From assembly GCA_050248955.1 (NCBI GenBank), contig JBFWRK010000020.1:1-64000 (forward strand): a stretch of DNA of 64,000 bases, in the 5' to 3' direction. Under the pieces are notes generated by a model. That model was not told the origin of the DNA. It saw only the letters and a list, made by a program, of their open reading frames with translations, and did no database searches. Shown here piece by piece: positions 1-7,551 of the stretch. This stretch comes from JBFWRK01 sp050248955. GTDB lineage: Bacteria > Actinomycetota > Acidimicrobiia > Acidimicrobiales > Ilumatobacteraceae. Both the position numbers and the translations under genes were made by a program. Each line of letters begins with the position of its first letter. Within the stretch, counting starts at the first letter, position 1.

Positions 1-658
1 CCGGTGACAGCTACCGGCTCACCCACCGAACCGCAGGAGGCAACGCCTAACGACGCGAGGACTTTCGTTGGCCACCAGCAAGGACTACCGATGGCCACAC
101 GCGAGGACACAAACCTGGCCATTGACACACGAGTCGCGCGGACTCGGTGCGGTCTGCTCATCGACGTGATCTCCCGCACCGCCGACTCGGTAGCGGGATC
201 GGTTGCCGCGGCTTCCTCGTTCACTCCGAGACATCAACGGCTCGCGACTTCTACCTCCACCTCATCCCCGAGTCCGCGCGATCACCGACCGACGAGCTCC
301 ACCGCGTTCTACTGACGAAGGGACATTCTTCGTACGCTCCGGTGAGCTACACCCAGCTGATCCATCACCCTGACCTTGCGGCGTGTCAGGTCGACGCACG
401 ACCGGCGAAGGCCGATCAGCCGCTCCAACGCATCCCGGAATCGACCGCGAGGTAGATCAGCGGCCGGTTGTGCTCGGGTGCGCCTCGGCGAGTGCGATCG
501 CCGCCTCTGGCCAGGAGAGTACGGCCATCTCCCGCGTCGTCACCCTTCTGCGGGCTGACGGGGTTGCGCGGGTTGGCCAACAGCCGTTCCTCTCGACCGC
601 GACTTGGAGCACGCGGCGCAGGCGCGGCTGGGGTGCGCCTCAGCTGCGTCGGGAGGCC
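1..658. other. Left-edge stretch with no supported gene
   Basis: Several open frames cross this interval, but none has a recognisable domain, a convincing ribosome site and a sensible length together. A plus-strand stretch near 225-320 reads DFYLHLIPES...PTDELH, which looks protein-like. It is not continuous with a plausible start, so it could be a decayed gene fragment. I see no RNA gene, repeat or integrase here. Confidence 0.5.
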
Positions 659-1006
659 TCAGGAGTCCGATCGGGGCTCGACGCCGAGGTGGTCCCGGAT
701 CTGCTCCTCGAGCTCCGGCAGGTCGTAGACGAGGGTGTCCCACAGCACGTCGAGATCGACCTCGGGGTAGCGGTTGATAGTGCGGTTGCGCATTCCGGCG
801 AGCGCCCGCCACGGCACGTCAGGGATCGCCTCGATGGTGGCGCCCGACAGGGCCCTGGCAGCTTCGCCGATCTGGGTCACGATGTTCTTGGCTGCTCGGA
901 CCACGAGCGGGTCGGCATCGAACGCCGCTCGACCTCGGCTGGCGATCGTCGTCGCATCGGCGATCGCAACCAGGATGTCCTCGAGGCGACGTTGATCGTC
1001 GTTCAC
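659..1006 (-). CDS. hepT: HepT-like (DUF86/HEPN) toxin with Asn in place of the motif His
   Basis: This is a 115-residue HEPN-fold protein of the DUF86/HepT family. In known HepT/MntA pairs it is a ribonuclease toxin silenced by AMP transfer from MntA onto a tyrosine beside the catalytic motif. I start it at the GTG that overlaps the MntA stop as GTGA, which implies translational coupling; longer in-frame starts would run into MntA. The family motif R-x4-H-x-Y appears here as RNRTINRY, with Arg73 and Tyr80 kept but Asn78 (AAC) where His is expected, one base from a CAC codon. The protein may therefore be a weakened or inactive nuclease that is still a target for modification. The family call rests on the IGEAA core and the WRALAGMRN segment. 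Confidence 0.85.
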   Translation of the reverse strand: MNDDQRRLEDILVAIADATTIASRGRAAFDADPLVVRAAKNIVTQIGEAARALSGATIEAIPDVPWRALAGMRNRTINRYPEVDLDVLWDTLVYDLPELEEQIRDHLGVEPRSDS

Positions 1007-1494
1007 AGCGGCATGGCCTCGTCGACCACGTGTGCCATCCGGCGACGCGCCGCCCCGCTCGTCATTACGTCCACGGGCCACGGCACGACCGCCTCGAGCG
1101 CCTCCGCCATTCGCTCGAGGGTGATCAGTCCCGTGCCCGCAGGAACGTCGATCAGGAGATCGACGTCGGATTGGGCGCCGGCCTCACCTCTTGCGACCGA
1201 GCCGAACACCCGAACGTTCGAACCGCCGAAGGACGAGACCACCTCGATGATCTCGTCGCGCAGTTCCCGCAGCGCAGCGAGCGTCGGCGGTCGGGGGCTC
1301 GGCCGCGCCGTAACCACGAGTTCGCTGCCCGAGGCGTCGAGCAGGCGCTCGAGCATCAAGACCGTCGGGTTGATCGCGCCGCGTTCGATGCGGGTCACGG
1401 TCGATGTCGAAACGCCGGACTTGGCGGCGAGATCCCGGGCAGACATCCGGGCACGCTCTCGTGCTGTCTTTAGGAGCACACCCGCATCGACCAT
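1003..1494 (-). CDS. mntA: XRE-type HTH fused to MntA-like nucleotidyltransferase antitoxin
   Basis: Residues about 5-60 form a helix-turn-helix of the Cro/XRE type (SARDLAAKSGVSTSTVTRIERG). Residues about 75-150 are a minimal nucleotidyltransferase with the motif GSVARGEAGAQSDVDLLID, where Ser99 precedes Asp110 and Asp112, the metal ligands. MntA enzymes neutralise HepT by transferring AMP to a HEPN tyrosine, and the added HTH probably makes this protein the pair's own repressor. It lies directly upstream of hepT with a 4-nt overlap. A TATAAG hexamer at 1503-1508 on the same strand lies only 8 nt before the ATG, which suggests a leaderless message. The fusion is a common variant of this family; repressor function is inferred. 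Confidence 0.9.
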   Translation of the reverse strand: MVDAGVLLKTARERARMSARDLAAKSGVSTSTVTRIERGAINPTVLMLERLLDASGSELVVTARPSPRPPTLAALRELRDEIIEVVSSFGGSNVRVFGSVARGEAGAQSDVDLLIDVPAGTGLITLERMAEALEAVVPWPVDVMTSGAARRRMAHVVDEAMPL

Positions 1495-2027
1495 GGACGT
1501 AGCTTATACGCAACGCAGTGTCGGGTGCGCCTCCAACGCCTCGACGGCGGTGCCGTCGGCGTGCCCTTGTGAGGGCGAGTTGCGCGCAAATATCCCGCAT
1601 GATCCGGCGGATGACAGCCTGCTGTACTCCCTCGAGTTCCCCCAACAGACCGGCCCCGGTGTGCCCACCCCGCTGGTGGCGTACTCCGCGGCCGACGGCA
1701 CTGAGGTTTGGCGCCTCGCGCTGTCGGCGTTCGGCCCTGGGCTGCCCGCCGCCGGGGCCATCGTCGGCGGTGGCGTCATCGTCGCCGTGGTCGACGACGG
1801 CAGCGGCGGTGGGGATCGAGCGCGCCGGCGACTTCGCCAAACGAGCCGAGGGCGCGTGAGAGGGGTACTCCGTACGATTGGAACCCGTAGCGAGCGTCCG
1901 ATGTGCCGTCTGAGGGCTTGATCGAGGAGAACACTCGTTGTCGGCCGGCCATCGGCTCGGGCGCGAAATGGCGGTCTCTCGGGGTCGATCACGGTCAAGG
2001 GCCGCCTGAGGCCAGTTGACCGCAAAG
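1495..2027. other. Intergenic stretch between toxin-antitoxin pair and tRNA terminator
   Basis: No complete gene is supported. The first bases hold the likely mntA promoter. The middle carries a piece of PQQ-repeat-like coding sequence, annotated separately, followed near 1815-1860 by a short frame ending IERAGDFAKRAEGA-stop in a different phase, which would fit a frameshifted relic. The rest, about 1865-2027, shows nothing recognisable. Confidence 0.4.
1613..1816 (+). pseudogene. Possible relic of a PQQ-like beta-propeller protein
   Basis: The plus frame reads LLYSLEFPQQ, then VAYSAADGTEVWRLAL, then VGGGVIVAVVDDG. This resembles the repeating unit of PQQ/quinoprotein-like beta-propellers, in which a Y-S/A-x-x-D-G-x-E-V-W-R strand is followed by a glycine-rich V-V-x-x-D-G strand. 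No signal peptide, start or further repeats are found in frame, and the likely C-terminal end lies in another frame. I read it as a fragment of a decayed gene, but chance coding of this length in GC-rich DNA cannot be excluded. Confidence 0.3.
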
Positions 2028-2062
2028 AGCCCCTGACCAGGCTCGACGCCTGATCAGGGGCT
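2028..2062 (-). terminator. Rho-independent-like terminator of tRNA-Cys
   Basis: Read on the minus strand, arms of 15 nt (AGCCCCTGATCAGGC and GCCTGGTCAGGGGCT) pair with one G-T wobble around a 5-nt loop, followed by TCTTT. The hairpin begins at the last base of the tRNA CCA end, so it should terminate and help define the 3' end of the precursor. Confidence 0.85.
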
Positions 2063-2136
2063 GGAGGCGACGATGGGAATCGAACCCATGTACAGGGCTT
2101 TGCAGGCCCTTGCCTGAGCCACTCGGCCACGTCGCC
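2062..2136 (-). tRNA. tRNA-Cys (GCA)
   Basis: The minus strand folds as a 75-nt tRNA: acceptor GGCGACG pairs with CGTCGCC, followed by discriminator T and an encoded CCA. The anticodon stem AGGGC/GCCCT encloses loop CTGCAAA with anticodon GCA. The T arm ATGGG/CCCAT encloses TTCGATT. A TAGGGT hexamer at 2168-2173 on the minus strand could be the promoter -10. No integrase or duplicated 3' end is seen nearby, so there is no sign that it serves as an attachment site. Confidence 0.95.
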
Positions 2137-2200
2137 CGGGTCGGCAGCTTCCGCCGAACGAGGCGTCACCCTAGCGGGGCGGGGCCGTCGTCAGCGATCC

Positions 2201-2614
2201 TCATGCCACCGCGACCCAGTCGTCGATCGCGACCAGGGGGACGTCGAAGCACCACGCCTCGCGGGTCAGCCCGATCGCCGGGTCACCCTGCCACGACGGG
2301 TACTTCCTGCCGAGCGCCTCACCCAGCCGATGGCGCTCCTCGGCGTCGTCGACGACCCGAGCTCTGCCGCGGCGGACCTGCCCGCCGAGCTCGACCACCA
2401 CCGACGGCTCGGCGACGAGGTTCTGGAACCAGTGCGCGCCCGGACCGTTCCCCGAGATCACGTACAGCGTCGAGCCTTCGACGGCGAACCAGATCTCGAT
2501 GCGGTGCAGGCGACCCGACCGGCGTCCGGTCGTCGTGATGTCGCAGCAGTCCAGATCTGCGAAGGCGGCTGGGAACTCGTCCACTGCCGGATCGTACGTA
2601 CCATCGGGCGCCAT
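2201..2614 (-). CDS. Deazaflavin-type nitroreductase-family protein (DUF385-like)
   Basis: The 137-residue protein has the split-barrel pattern of the F420/FMN-binding nitroreductase family: DITTTGRRSGRLHRIEIWF near residues 25-43, then a YVISGNGPGAHWFQNL segment, VVVELGG, and a tail typical of small actinobacterial Ddn-like enzymes. Substrate and exact cofactor cannot be told from sequence. The ATG used here overlaps the ATG of the divergent halohydrin dehalogenase gene in a shared CATG. An alternative GTG at 2584 follows a TACGAT hexamer by 6 nt, which would give a leaderless 127-residue product and free the upstream gene's start. Confidence 0.85.
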   Translation of the reverse strand: MAPDGTYDPAVDEFPAAFADLDCCDITTTGRRSGRLHRIEIWFAVEGSTLYVISGNGPGAHWFQNLVAEPSVVVELGGQVRRGRARVVDDAEERHRLGEALGRKYPSWQGDPAIGLTREAWCFDVPLVAIDDWVAVA

Positions 2615-3398
2615 GACCGACCGTTCGGATCGCCCCGTCGCCCTGATCACGCTCGCCACCGGCTACGTCGGGCCGTCACTCGCCCGACGGATGGCGGCGA
2701 GCGGCTTCGACCTCGTCCTGCACGTCCCCTCCAGCACCGGCACGATGGTCGACGAGGAATCGTCGGGTGAGCAGCTCCGCGCCGACCTCGAGGAGCTCGG
2801 ATCGGCTGTCGAACTGGTGACGGGCGCCGATCTCACGACGGCCGAGGGCAACGATGCCGTCGTCTCGGCCGCGCTCGAGCGCTTCGGCCGCATCGACGCC
2901 GCGTGCTTCATCACGGGTGTGATCATCACCGGTCGGTTCCTCGAGAACACCGTCGAGCAGTGGGAACGCGTGAAGCGGACGAACCTCGACATGGTGTTCC
3001 ACGCGCTCCGAGCGGCGCTGCCGCCGATGCTCGCCGCGGGCACCGGACAGATCGTCGTGTTCACGAGCGCAGCCGGTGCCCGTCCGGAGCCGAAGGTGTC
3101 GATCTACTCCGCCACGCGGGCGGGCGCGAACGCGCTCGTGCGCGCCGTCGGGCTCGAGCACGCGGCGAGCGGTGTGACGGTCAACGCGATCGGCACGAAC
3201 TACATGGACTTCCCGGGGTTCCTCGCCGCGTCGGGCGCGAACGATCCGGAACGACGAGCGAAGATCGAGGCACAGGTCCCCGCGAAGCGGCTCGGCACGA
3301 TGACCGAGCTGGCGGAGTTCACGGCCGTCCTGCTCGACGGTCGTTCGCGCTTCCAGACCGGGCAGTTCTTCTCGTTCAGCGGTGGCTGGAGCCCGTGA
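2613..3398 (+). CDS. Halohydrin dehalogenase (SDR-related)
   Basis: The enzyme should release halide from vicinal haloalcohols to give epoxides, and run the reverse opening with nucleophiles, without NAD(P)H. The 261-residue protein has the SDR fold but carries the two diagnostic replacements of halohydrin dehalogenases. The N-terminal glycine-rich motif is T-x4-Y-x-G (Thr13, Tyr18, Gly20). The catalytic set is S-x12-Y-x3-R (Ser152, Tyr165, Arg169) instead of the SDR S-Y-K. The NYMDFPGF segment and the end RLGTMTELAEF...FSGGW also resemble HheC-type enzymes. HheG was described from Ilumatobacter, which fits the lineage. Upstream regulatory sequence must lie within the divergent reductase gene. 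The 3' end overlaps the convergent thioesterase by 23 nt. Confidence 0.9.
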   Translation: MTDRSDRPVALITLATGYVGPSLARRMAASGFDLVLHVPSSTGTMVDEESSGEQLRADLEELGSAVELVTGADLTTAEGNDAVVSAALERFGRIDAACFITGVIITGRFLENTVEQWERVKRTNLDMVFHALRAALPPMLAAGTGQIVVFTSAAGARPEPKVSIYSATRAGANALVRAVGLEHAASGVTVNAIGTNYMDFPGFLAASGANDPERRAKIEAQVPAKRLGTMTELAEFTAVLLDGRSRFQTGQFFSFSGGWSP

Positions 3399-3819
3399 CG
3401 GCCAGCTCGACCAGCCATGGCGGCAACCGCGTCGGCCGGCCGCGCGCGTTGACGCACGCGTGCGCGGTGACCGCGTGCGAGCGCACGACGCCGTCGATCG
3501 TCAACAGGTAGTCGATCTCGAACGTCGTCCGTGTCGCAGCCACCGGCGCGAGGTGAACGGAGAGCACGTCGTCGAAGTGCACCGGGCGCACGTAGCGCAC
3601 GGACGCTTCGAGCACCGCGATGTCGGTGCCGTCGGCGCGCAGCGACGCGTACGGATGGCCGATCGCCCGGAGGTACTCGACACGTGCCTCCTCGAGGTAC
3701 GGCAGGTACGCCGCGTGGTGGACGATGCCCATCGCGTCCGTCTCGGCGAAGCGCACCCTCACGTCGTGGCGGAAGACGTAGTCGGCAGGATCCAACGACG
3801 GACCCGTGCGCGACTTCAC
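3376..3819 (-). CDS. Acyl-CoA thioesterase, 4-hydroxybenzoyl-CoA/YbgC type
   Basis: This 147-residue hotdog-fold protein has the family signature RFAETDAMGIVHHAAYLPYLEEAR, in which the Asp after the Glu-Thr is the usual catalytic residue, and it ends within the expected 130-150 residues. It probably hydrolyses an acyl- or aryl-CoA in the cytoplasm. The GTG start overlaps the TetR stop as GTGA, so the pair is co-translated and the thioesterase is the last gene of a minus-strand operon that also holds an alcohol dehydrogenase, an enolase-superfamily enzyme and the regulator. The substrate is not predictable. Confidence 0.9.
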   Translation of the reverse strand: MKSRTGPSLDPADYVFRHDVRVRFAETDAMGIVHHAAYLPYLEEARVEYLRAIGHPYASLRADGTDIAVLEASVRYVRPVHFDDVLSVHLAPVAATRTTFEIDYLLTIDGVVRSHAVTAHACVNARGRPTRLPPWLVELAVTGSSHR

Positions 3820-4424
3820 GATGACACCTCGACTCGTTCGGCGGCGGCGATCATCTCGTCCAACCGCGCCAGGGCGACGTCGAGCGACCTCGTGAGCCGC
3901 TTCTTCTCCCCCGTCGCCATGAGATCGATGATCAGCCCGGTGAACGTCGCCTTCGCCAAGGACGCCTCGATCGCCGCCTCGATCGGCGAGAAGCCGTGCT
4001 GCAGCAGCCGTTGCTCGATGTGGCTGCGCCAGAGCCCGATCTGGTCGGCACGGACATCGCCGGGCAAGCCGGTGACGGTCGCTTCGAGCGACGCGGCCTC
4101 CAATCCGAGCCGAACCAGTGCGAGGTTCGCCGGCGAGGCGTTGATCCACTTCCACCACCGCCGCAGCTGATCGGACTGCGAGAGGTCCGGCGAGCGGGCC
4201 AGCCATCGCTCGCGCACCTTCACCTGGATCTCGGTGGCACGGCTGAGCGCAGCGACGAGCAGCTCCTCCTTGCTGCCGAAGTGGTGCACCAACCGGTTCG
4301 GGCTCGTCCCGAGCGCATGCGCCATCGGCCGCAGCGACATGTCGCCCAACCCGTGCGCGGCGAGGTAGTCGACGACCTGGTCGAGGAGCTCCCGCTTCAG
4401 TTCGAGATCGGGCGTCCGGGCCAC
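3816..4424 (-). CDS. TetR-family transcriptional regulator
   Basis: The 202-residue protein begins ARTPDLELKRELLDQVVDYL. Its TetR helix-turn-helix spans about residues 8-55 (GLGDMSLRPMAHALGTSPNRLVHHFGSKEELL). The C-terminal ligand domain is unclassified. The GTG start has an AGG-containing ribosome site; the upstream in-frame extension is low-complexity and unlikely to be translated. It sits between the enolase-superfamily gene (31 nt) and the thioesterase it overlaps, so it probably controls this operon or the neighbouring dehalogenase gene. Confidence 0.9.
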   Translation of the reverse strand: MARTPDLELKRELLDQVVDYLAAHGLGDMSLRPMAHALGTSPNRLVHHFGSKEELLVAALSRATEIQVKVRERWLARSPDLSQSDQLRRWWKWINASPANLALVRLGLEAASLEATVTGLPGDVRADQIGLWRSHIEQRLLQHGFSPIEAAIEASLAKATFTGLIIDLMATGEKKRLTRSLDVALARLDEMIAAAERVEVSS

Positions 4425-4455
4425 GATGCACCTGCTTTCGGCTGAAGGTCGGGTC

Positions 4456-5583
4456 CTACACGAACGTCGTGCGGTGGCTGAGCGTCCGTTCGAGCACGAT
4501 CTCGTCGAGCTCGATGCCGAGGCCCGGCTCGTCGGACAACGTGATCCATCCATCGGCATCCGCTTCGATCGTCCGGGTGAGCACGAAGTCGCGCCGCGCC
4601 GTCGTCCACTCCGGAGGGTCGAACGGGAACTCGATGAACGGTGTCGCGACGGTGCCGGCGGCGAGATGGAGGTTCGCGATCAGGCCGATGCCGTTCCCCC
4701 ACGTGTGCGGCGTGAAGATCTTCCCCTGCTCCTCGACGTCGACGGCGAGGCGGCGGAGACCCGTGATGCCCATCGAGCAGACGCAGTCGGGCTGGAACAC
4801 GTCGAGGCAGTCGCGCTGCAGCAGCTCGCGGAACTCGTACGGCTCTCGTGTCATCTCGCCACCGGCGATGCGGATCCCGACCCGCCGGCGGAGCTCGACG
4901 TGCCCGTCGTAGTCGCCCCGATGGAGCGGTTCCTCCATCCAGTACACGTCCTCGGCGGCGAGGTGCTCCGCGACGTCGGCGGCACGATCCACATCCCACG
5001 GCCGGGCCGTGTCCCACGGCATCTGCCAACCCTGGTTGCAGTCGACCATCAGCTCGAGCGCGTCACCGATCGCGTCGCGCACCGCGCTCACGACCGCCAG
5101 ATCGTCCTCGACGCTCGGCCGCCCGAAGCGCACCTTCAACGCCGCGAACCCGAGCTCGGCGACGCGCCTGGCGACGTCGACCATCTCCGACAGCGGTCGG
5201 TGCACGCCGCTCGACGCGTACGCTCGGATCCGATTGCTCCGCCCGCCCACGAGCCGCCAGATCGGCTGGCGCTGGATCTTGCCGGCGAGATCCCACAGCG
5301 CGACATCCATCGGCCACGGCCGTCCGGCGTGGAAATCGATGTTCGCCAGCACTGCTCCGTGCCGGTCGAGATCGAGCGGGTCCTGCCCGACGAAGTAGCC
5401 GACGTAGTCCTCGAAGCCGTGCATCGAGTCGCCCGAGCCGATGCCGATGTGTCCCTCGTCGTCGTGCACGCGCACGATCGTCGCCGGGAACATCGTGCGT
5501 GGCTGCGGATCCCACGACGCCGGGAACGGTGGATCGAGTGGCAGCTGGTGGTGCGTGATCTCGACCCGCGTGATGATGGTCAT
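4456..5583 (-). CDS. Mandelate racemase/muconate lactonizing family dehydratase-like enzyme
   Basis: This 375-residue enolase-superfamily member should abstract a proton alpha to a carboxylate on a Mg2+ ion. Visible features are an N-terminal capping domain, a K-V-R sequence where the family has KxK (about residue 155), metal ligands in VDCNQGW, WMEEPL and GGEMT, and a C-terminal HTWG histidine motif of the mandelate racemase subgroup. The KxR variant suggests sugar-acid dehydratase or racemase chemistry rather than muconate cyclisation, but the substrate is unknown. The ATG overlaps the dehydrogenase stop as ATGA, so the two probably act in one pathway. Confidence 0.9.
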   Translation of the reverse strand: MTIITRVEITHHQLPLDPPFPASWDPQPRTMFPATIVRVHDDEGHIGIGSGDSMHGFEDYVGYFVGQDPLDLDRHGAVLANIDFHAGRPWPMDVALWDLAGKIQRQPIWRLVGGRSNRIRAYASSGVHRPLSEMVDVARRVAELGFAALKVRFGRPSVEDDLAVVSAVRDAIGDALELMVDCNQGWQMPWDTARPWDVDRAADVAEHLAAEDVYWMEEPLHRGDYDGHVELRRRVGIRIAGGEMTREPYEFRELLQRDCLDVFQPDCVCSMGITGLRRLAVDVEEQGKIFTPHTWGNGIGLIANLHLAAGTVATPFIEFPFDPPEWTTARRDFVLTRTIEADADGWITLSDEPGLGIELDEIVLERTLSHRTTFV

Positions 5584-6734
5584 CGCCCGCCCCGCGATCG
5601 GCGCCACGTCTCGACCGTGAGGGCGGCGAGGTCGCGGCGTTCGCGTGCGCTCGGCACGACGCAGTTGTTCTGCAGCATCGGCGCGTTCTCGGGCGCCGCC
5701 ATCAGGGCGGCGATGGCGTCGGCATCGAGAGCGGCATCGGGCAGACCGGCCACGGCCCGCTCGAACCCGGTCGCGGCGAACAGTTCGGTCAGCGCGGCAG
5801 GCAGTTCTCGCGCGCTGCGATCGAACGCAGCGGCCACGCCCTCGAAGACCTCAGGCGCACCCTGCACGTTCCACTCGAGCGCGGCGTGGAGGCCGATCGC
5901 GACCGCCACGCCATGTGGCACGTGGTGGAGCGAGCCGAGCGCGTGACCGATCGCATGCGCGATCCCCGTGCCGCAGCTGTCGATCGCCGCACCGGCGAGC
6001 AGCGCCGCCTCTTGCATCCCCTGTCGGGCGGCGAGGTCCTCGCTGCTCGTCACCGCGGTGGGGAGGTGACGGACGACGAGCGTGATCGCCTGCGACGCCG
6101 CTGCCGCAGACATCGCGTTGCGTCGCTGTCCGGTGCTCGCCTCGATCGCGTGCACGAGCGCGTCGAGCCCGGTCGACGCCGTCACGTGCGCCGGCATCGT
6201 CGCCGTGGCAGTCGGATCGAGGATCACGGCGTCGGGAAGCATCTCGCCGCCCCAGGTCCACATCTTGCGCCCGTGCCCGTCGCTCACGATGCACGTGCGA
6301 GTGACCTCGGCGCCGGTACCGGAGGTGGTCGGGACGGCGACGATCGGCCGCCTTCCGGCGAACGGGTTCGCGCCGAGCAGGTAGTGGCTGACGCCTTCCG
6401 CCGAGGCGGCCACCACCGCCGCCTGCTTCGCCGTGTCGAGCGCCGAGCCGCCGCCGATGCCGACGACGACAGCACCGGGGAGCCGCCGCGCCGCGCCCGC
6501 AGCAGCATCGACGCTCGCGACCGTCGGCTCGCCGGCCGGCACAGCGTGTTCGACGACCTCGAGCCCGTCCAGAGCCGCCACCGCACGCGCCGAGTACCCC
6601 GTCGCCGCGACCGCCTGATCGACGACGACCAGCACGCTCGTCCCGCCGAGCCCGGCGACGATCTCGCCGAGCCGGTCGATCGCGCCCTGGCCGACGATTA
6701 CGCGCGGCAGGACACCGAGCTCGTAGGCGATCAC
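5580..6734 (-). CDS. Iron-containing alcohol dehydrogenase / maleylacetate reductase-like
   Basis: The 384-residue group III dehydrogenase has the NAD(P)-binding GIGGGSALDTAK motif near residue 95 and the PTTSGTGAEVT loop. The metal-site region runs through DALVHAIEA and AHAIGHALGSLHHVPHG, where the histidines and the aspartate are the expected Fe/Zn ligands. Maleylacetate reductases and lactaldehyde-type enzymes share this architecture, so the substrate remains open. It is the first gene of the operon with the enolase-superfamily enzyme, TetR and thioesterase, and no operator is obvious upstream. Confidence 0.9.
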   Translation of the reverse strand: MIAYELGVLPRVIVGQGAIDRLGEIVAGLGGTSVLVVVDQAVAATGYSARAVAALDGLEVVEHAVPAGEPTVASVDAAAGAARRLPGAVVVGIGGGSALDTAKQAAVVAASAEGVSHYLLGANPFAGRRPIVAVPTTSGTGAEVTRTCIVSDGHGRKMWTWGGEMLPDAVILDPTATATMPAHVTASTGLDALVHAIEASTGQRRNAMSAAAASQAITLVVRHLPTAVTSSEDLAARQGMQEAALLAGAAIDSCGTGIAHAIGHALGSLHHVPHGVAVAIGLHAALEWNVQGAPEVFEGVAAAFDRSARELPAALTELFAATGFERAVAGLPDAALDADAIAALMAAPENAPMLQNNCVVPSARERRDLAALTVETWRRSRGGR

Positions 6735-6808
6735 GCTCAGAGTGTGCCATGCGTACGCTCGGCGCCGGGGAGATTCCCGGGTCGAACGTGCCGTCTATCA
6801 GCCGAGCG

Positions 6809-7420
6809 TCACGTGCGCATGCAGCGATCCACGAACTCGTCGAACCCGGCATCGTCAGCCGTGATCCGCAGCCGGCCGTCGATGCGCGTGATGTCCAGCG
6901 TCGGGCAGAAGAACGCGCCCTCGGGAGTGAAGAAGTGCGGTGAGCCCTTGACGCCGCGCCGCTGCCCTTCCTGCCAATCGGACCGTGCCGTGTCCTCGTC
7001 CGCGACCGCGCTCGGGGACACGCCGCACGCCTGTCCGATGTCGGCCAGGACCGAGGGGTCGGCGATGTTGCGGCCGCGCTCGAACAGCGCGTCGCGCAGA
7101 GCGAGGCTCACCCGCTCACCGACCTGGTCGCTCGTGCGGTACGCCGCTGCGGCAAGCGCGAATGCGGGCATCGAGGTCGGCGGAAAGGCCGCCTGGTCGA
7201 AGCCGACGAAGAGATCGGGAGCAACTTGCGTACGGATCTCCTCCACCTCCTCCGCGATGTACGCGGCATCTTGGGGTTTGCCGTTGACCAGCTCGAGCGG
7301 CCAGGCGCGGACGCGGAGCACCAGGTCGGCACCGATCGCATCGCGCCGCTCGGCCAAGCGCCGCAGGCCGACATGCGTGAAGGGGCAGTTGACATCAGCA
7401 AAGACTTCGATGACCGTCAT
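6809..7420 (-). CDS. DsbA/FrnE-like thioredoxin-fold oxidoreductase (2-hydroxychromene isomerase type)
   Basis: The 203-residue protein starts MTVIEVFADVNCPFTHVGL and has the inserted helical domain and the cis-proline segment VKGSPHFF of the DsbA/kappa-GST family. The active site is C-P-F-T, so only the first cysteine of a CxxC is present. That argues against a disulfide oxidase and for a glutathione-transferase/isomerase-like or FrnE-like role. No signal peptide is present, so it is cytosolic. An upstream in-frame ATG would add 15 poorly conserved residues and was not used. Confidence 0.85.
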   Translation of the reverse strand: MTVIEVFADVNCPFTHVGLRRLAERRDAIGADLVLRVRAWPLELVNGKPQDAAYIAEEVEEIRTQVAPDLFVGFDQAAFPPTSMPAFALAAAAYRTSDQVGERVSLALRDALFERGRNIADPSVLADIGQACGVSPSAVADEDTARSDWQEGQRRGVKGSPHFFTPEGAFFCPTLDITRIDGRLRITADDAGFDEFVDRCMRT

Positions 7421-7551
7421 CGAGGTGCACGGTACCCGCTGAGCGTTCGGCCGAACCGGGGCCAAAGACTCTGGTGGAACGCCCGTGAGCGCGATAGGAA
7501 AGGCGCCATGGGAGGTCGCCCGCGACCGAGCACGTAGCCGAAGGGGCAGAG

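Noticed and set aside
147..455. Plus-strand frame with DFYLHLIPES-like stretch
   Set aside because: Only a short segment looks protein-like. There is no ribosome site, the C-terminal part is low complexity, and no family is recognised.
383..1921. Long plus-strand open frame of 512 codons
   Set aside because: It runs antisense across the MntA and HepT genes, has no recognisable domain over most of its length and arises from GC-rich codon structure. Only the short PQQ-like part was kept as a doubtful relic.
2062..2136. tRNA-Cys considered as an integration site of a genomic island
   Set aside because: No integrase and no duplicated tRNA 3' end were found in the window.
4426..7442. Long plus-strand open frames opposite the enolase and dehydrogenase genes
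   Set aside because: They lie antisense to well-supported genes and show no family motifs.
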